44,126 bases of DNA from Rhizobiaceae bacterium (GTDB lineage: Bacteria; Pseudomonadota; Alphaproteobacteria; Rhizobiales; Rhizobiaceae), in assembly GCA_905339215.1 (NCBI GenBank), contig CAJPFN010000018.1, forward strand, positions 1 to 44,126, written 5' to 3'. This document shows positions 44,111 to 44,126 of the stretch, in pieces (position 1 is the first letter of the stretch; every line of letters begins with the position of its first letter). Position numbers and translations under genes: made by a program. The notes beneath the pieces were generated by a model. That model was not told the DNA's origin. It saw nothing but the letters and a program-made list of their open reading frames with translations, and did no database searches.

Positions 44111-44126
44111 ACCGGCCCGGCCCTTC

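Noticed and set aside
43918-44112. 64-codon open frame upstream of recF
   Set aside because: It spans the inverted repeat at 44028-44110, overlaps recF, and its protein has no recognisable features.

Overview
The window is GC-rich, densely coding chromosomal DNA. Protein sequences, gene order and the presence of Irr point to an alphaproteobacterium of the order Hyphomicrobiales (Rhizobiales), probably close to Mesorhizobium and other Phyllobacteriaceae. This placement comes from recognised families and synteny, not from a search. I see no rRNA, tRNA, CRISPR array, prophage or intact insertion sequence. Most of the window is core genome.

Layout. (1) 1-4144 is the most accessory-looking part: an intergenic inverted-repeat element, an NTF2-like protein, two small secreted six-cysteine paralogues flanking a tiny lipoprotein, and a lone hydantoinase/oxoprolinase HyuA-type protein. 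(2) 4433-6601 encodes malate synthase G, followed by a second intergenic repeat element. (3) 6835-17391 is a long plus-strand run of tRNA/rRNA maturation and envelope genes: tsaB, rimI, an OlsA-like acyltransferase, miaB, a phoH-like gene, ybeY, a CBS/CorC protein, lnt, an XRE regulator, metK and trmB. (4) 17553-18619 holds a DUF4105 lipoprotein and a 54-residue protein on the other strand. (5) 18861-30573 is the translation and RNA-decay cluster: rimP, nusA, a YlxR/L7Ae protein, infB, a small membrane protein, rbfA, truB, corA, rpsO and pnp. (6) 30716-34728 has a caspase-like secreted protein, an RsmC-like methyltransferase and a degenerate GGDEF-EAL protein. (7) 34811-38073 is the fabA-fabB-fabI unsaturated fatty acid operon, divergent from irr. 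(8) 38083-43928 has an SH3-domain exported protein, a 2-hydroxyacid dehydrogenase and an overlapping minus-strand operon recF-moeB-GNAT-acnX.

How the genes fit together. Regions 3 and 5 together make and mature the translation apparatus: t6A37, ms2i6A37, m7G46 and pseudouridine-55 in tRNA, S18 acetylation, 16S 3'-end maturation, 30S assembly, initiation factor 2, S15 and PNPase. Several terminator-like hairpins sit where they could act as attenuators: before metK, before rimP, and between rimP and nusA. NusA itself modulates such hairpins, so the rimP/nusA pair suggests autoregulation.

I did not find a convincing new multi-gene system. The best leads are the attenuator pair around rimP, the terminator next to the metK ribosome-binding site, the six-cysteine paralogues, the caspase-like protein with a separate C-terminal module, the GGDEF-EAL protein with both signature motifs changed, a MoeB-like protein lacking all four zinc cysteines, and an aconitase-X pair embedded behind recF-moeB.
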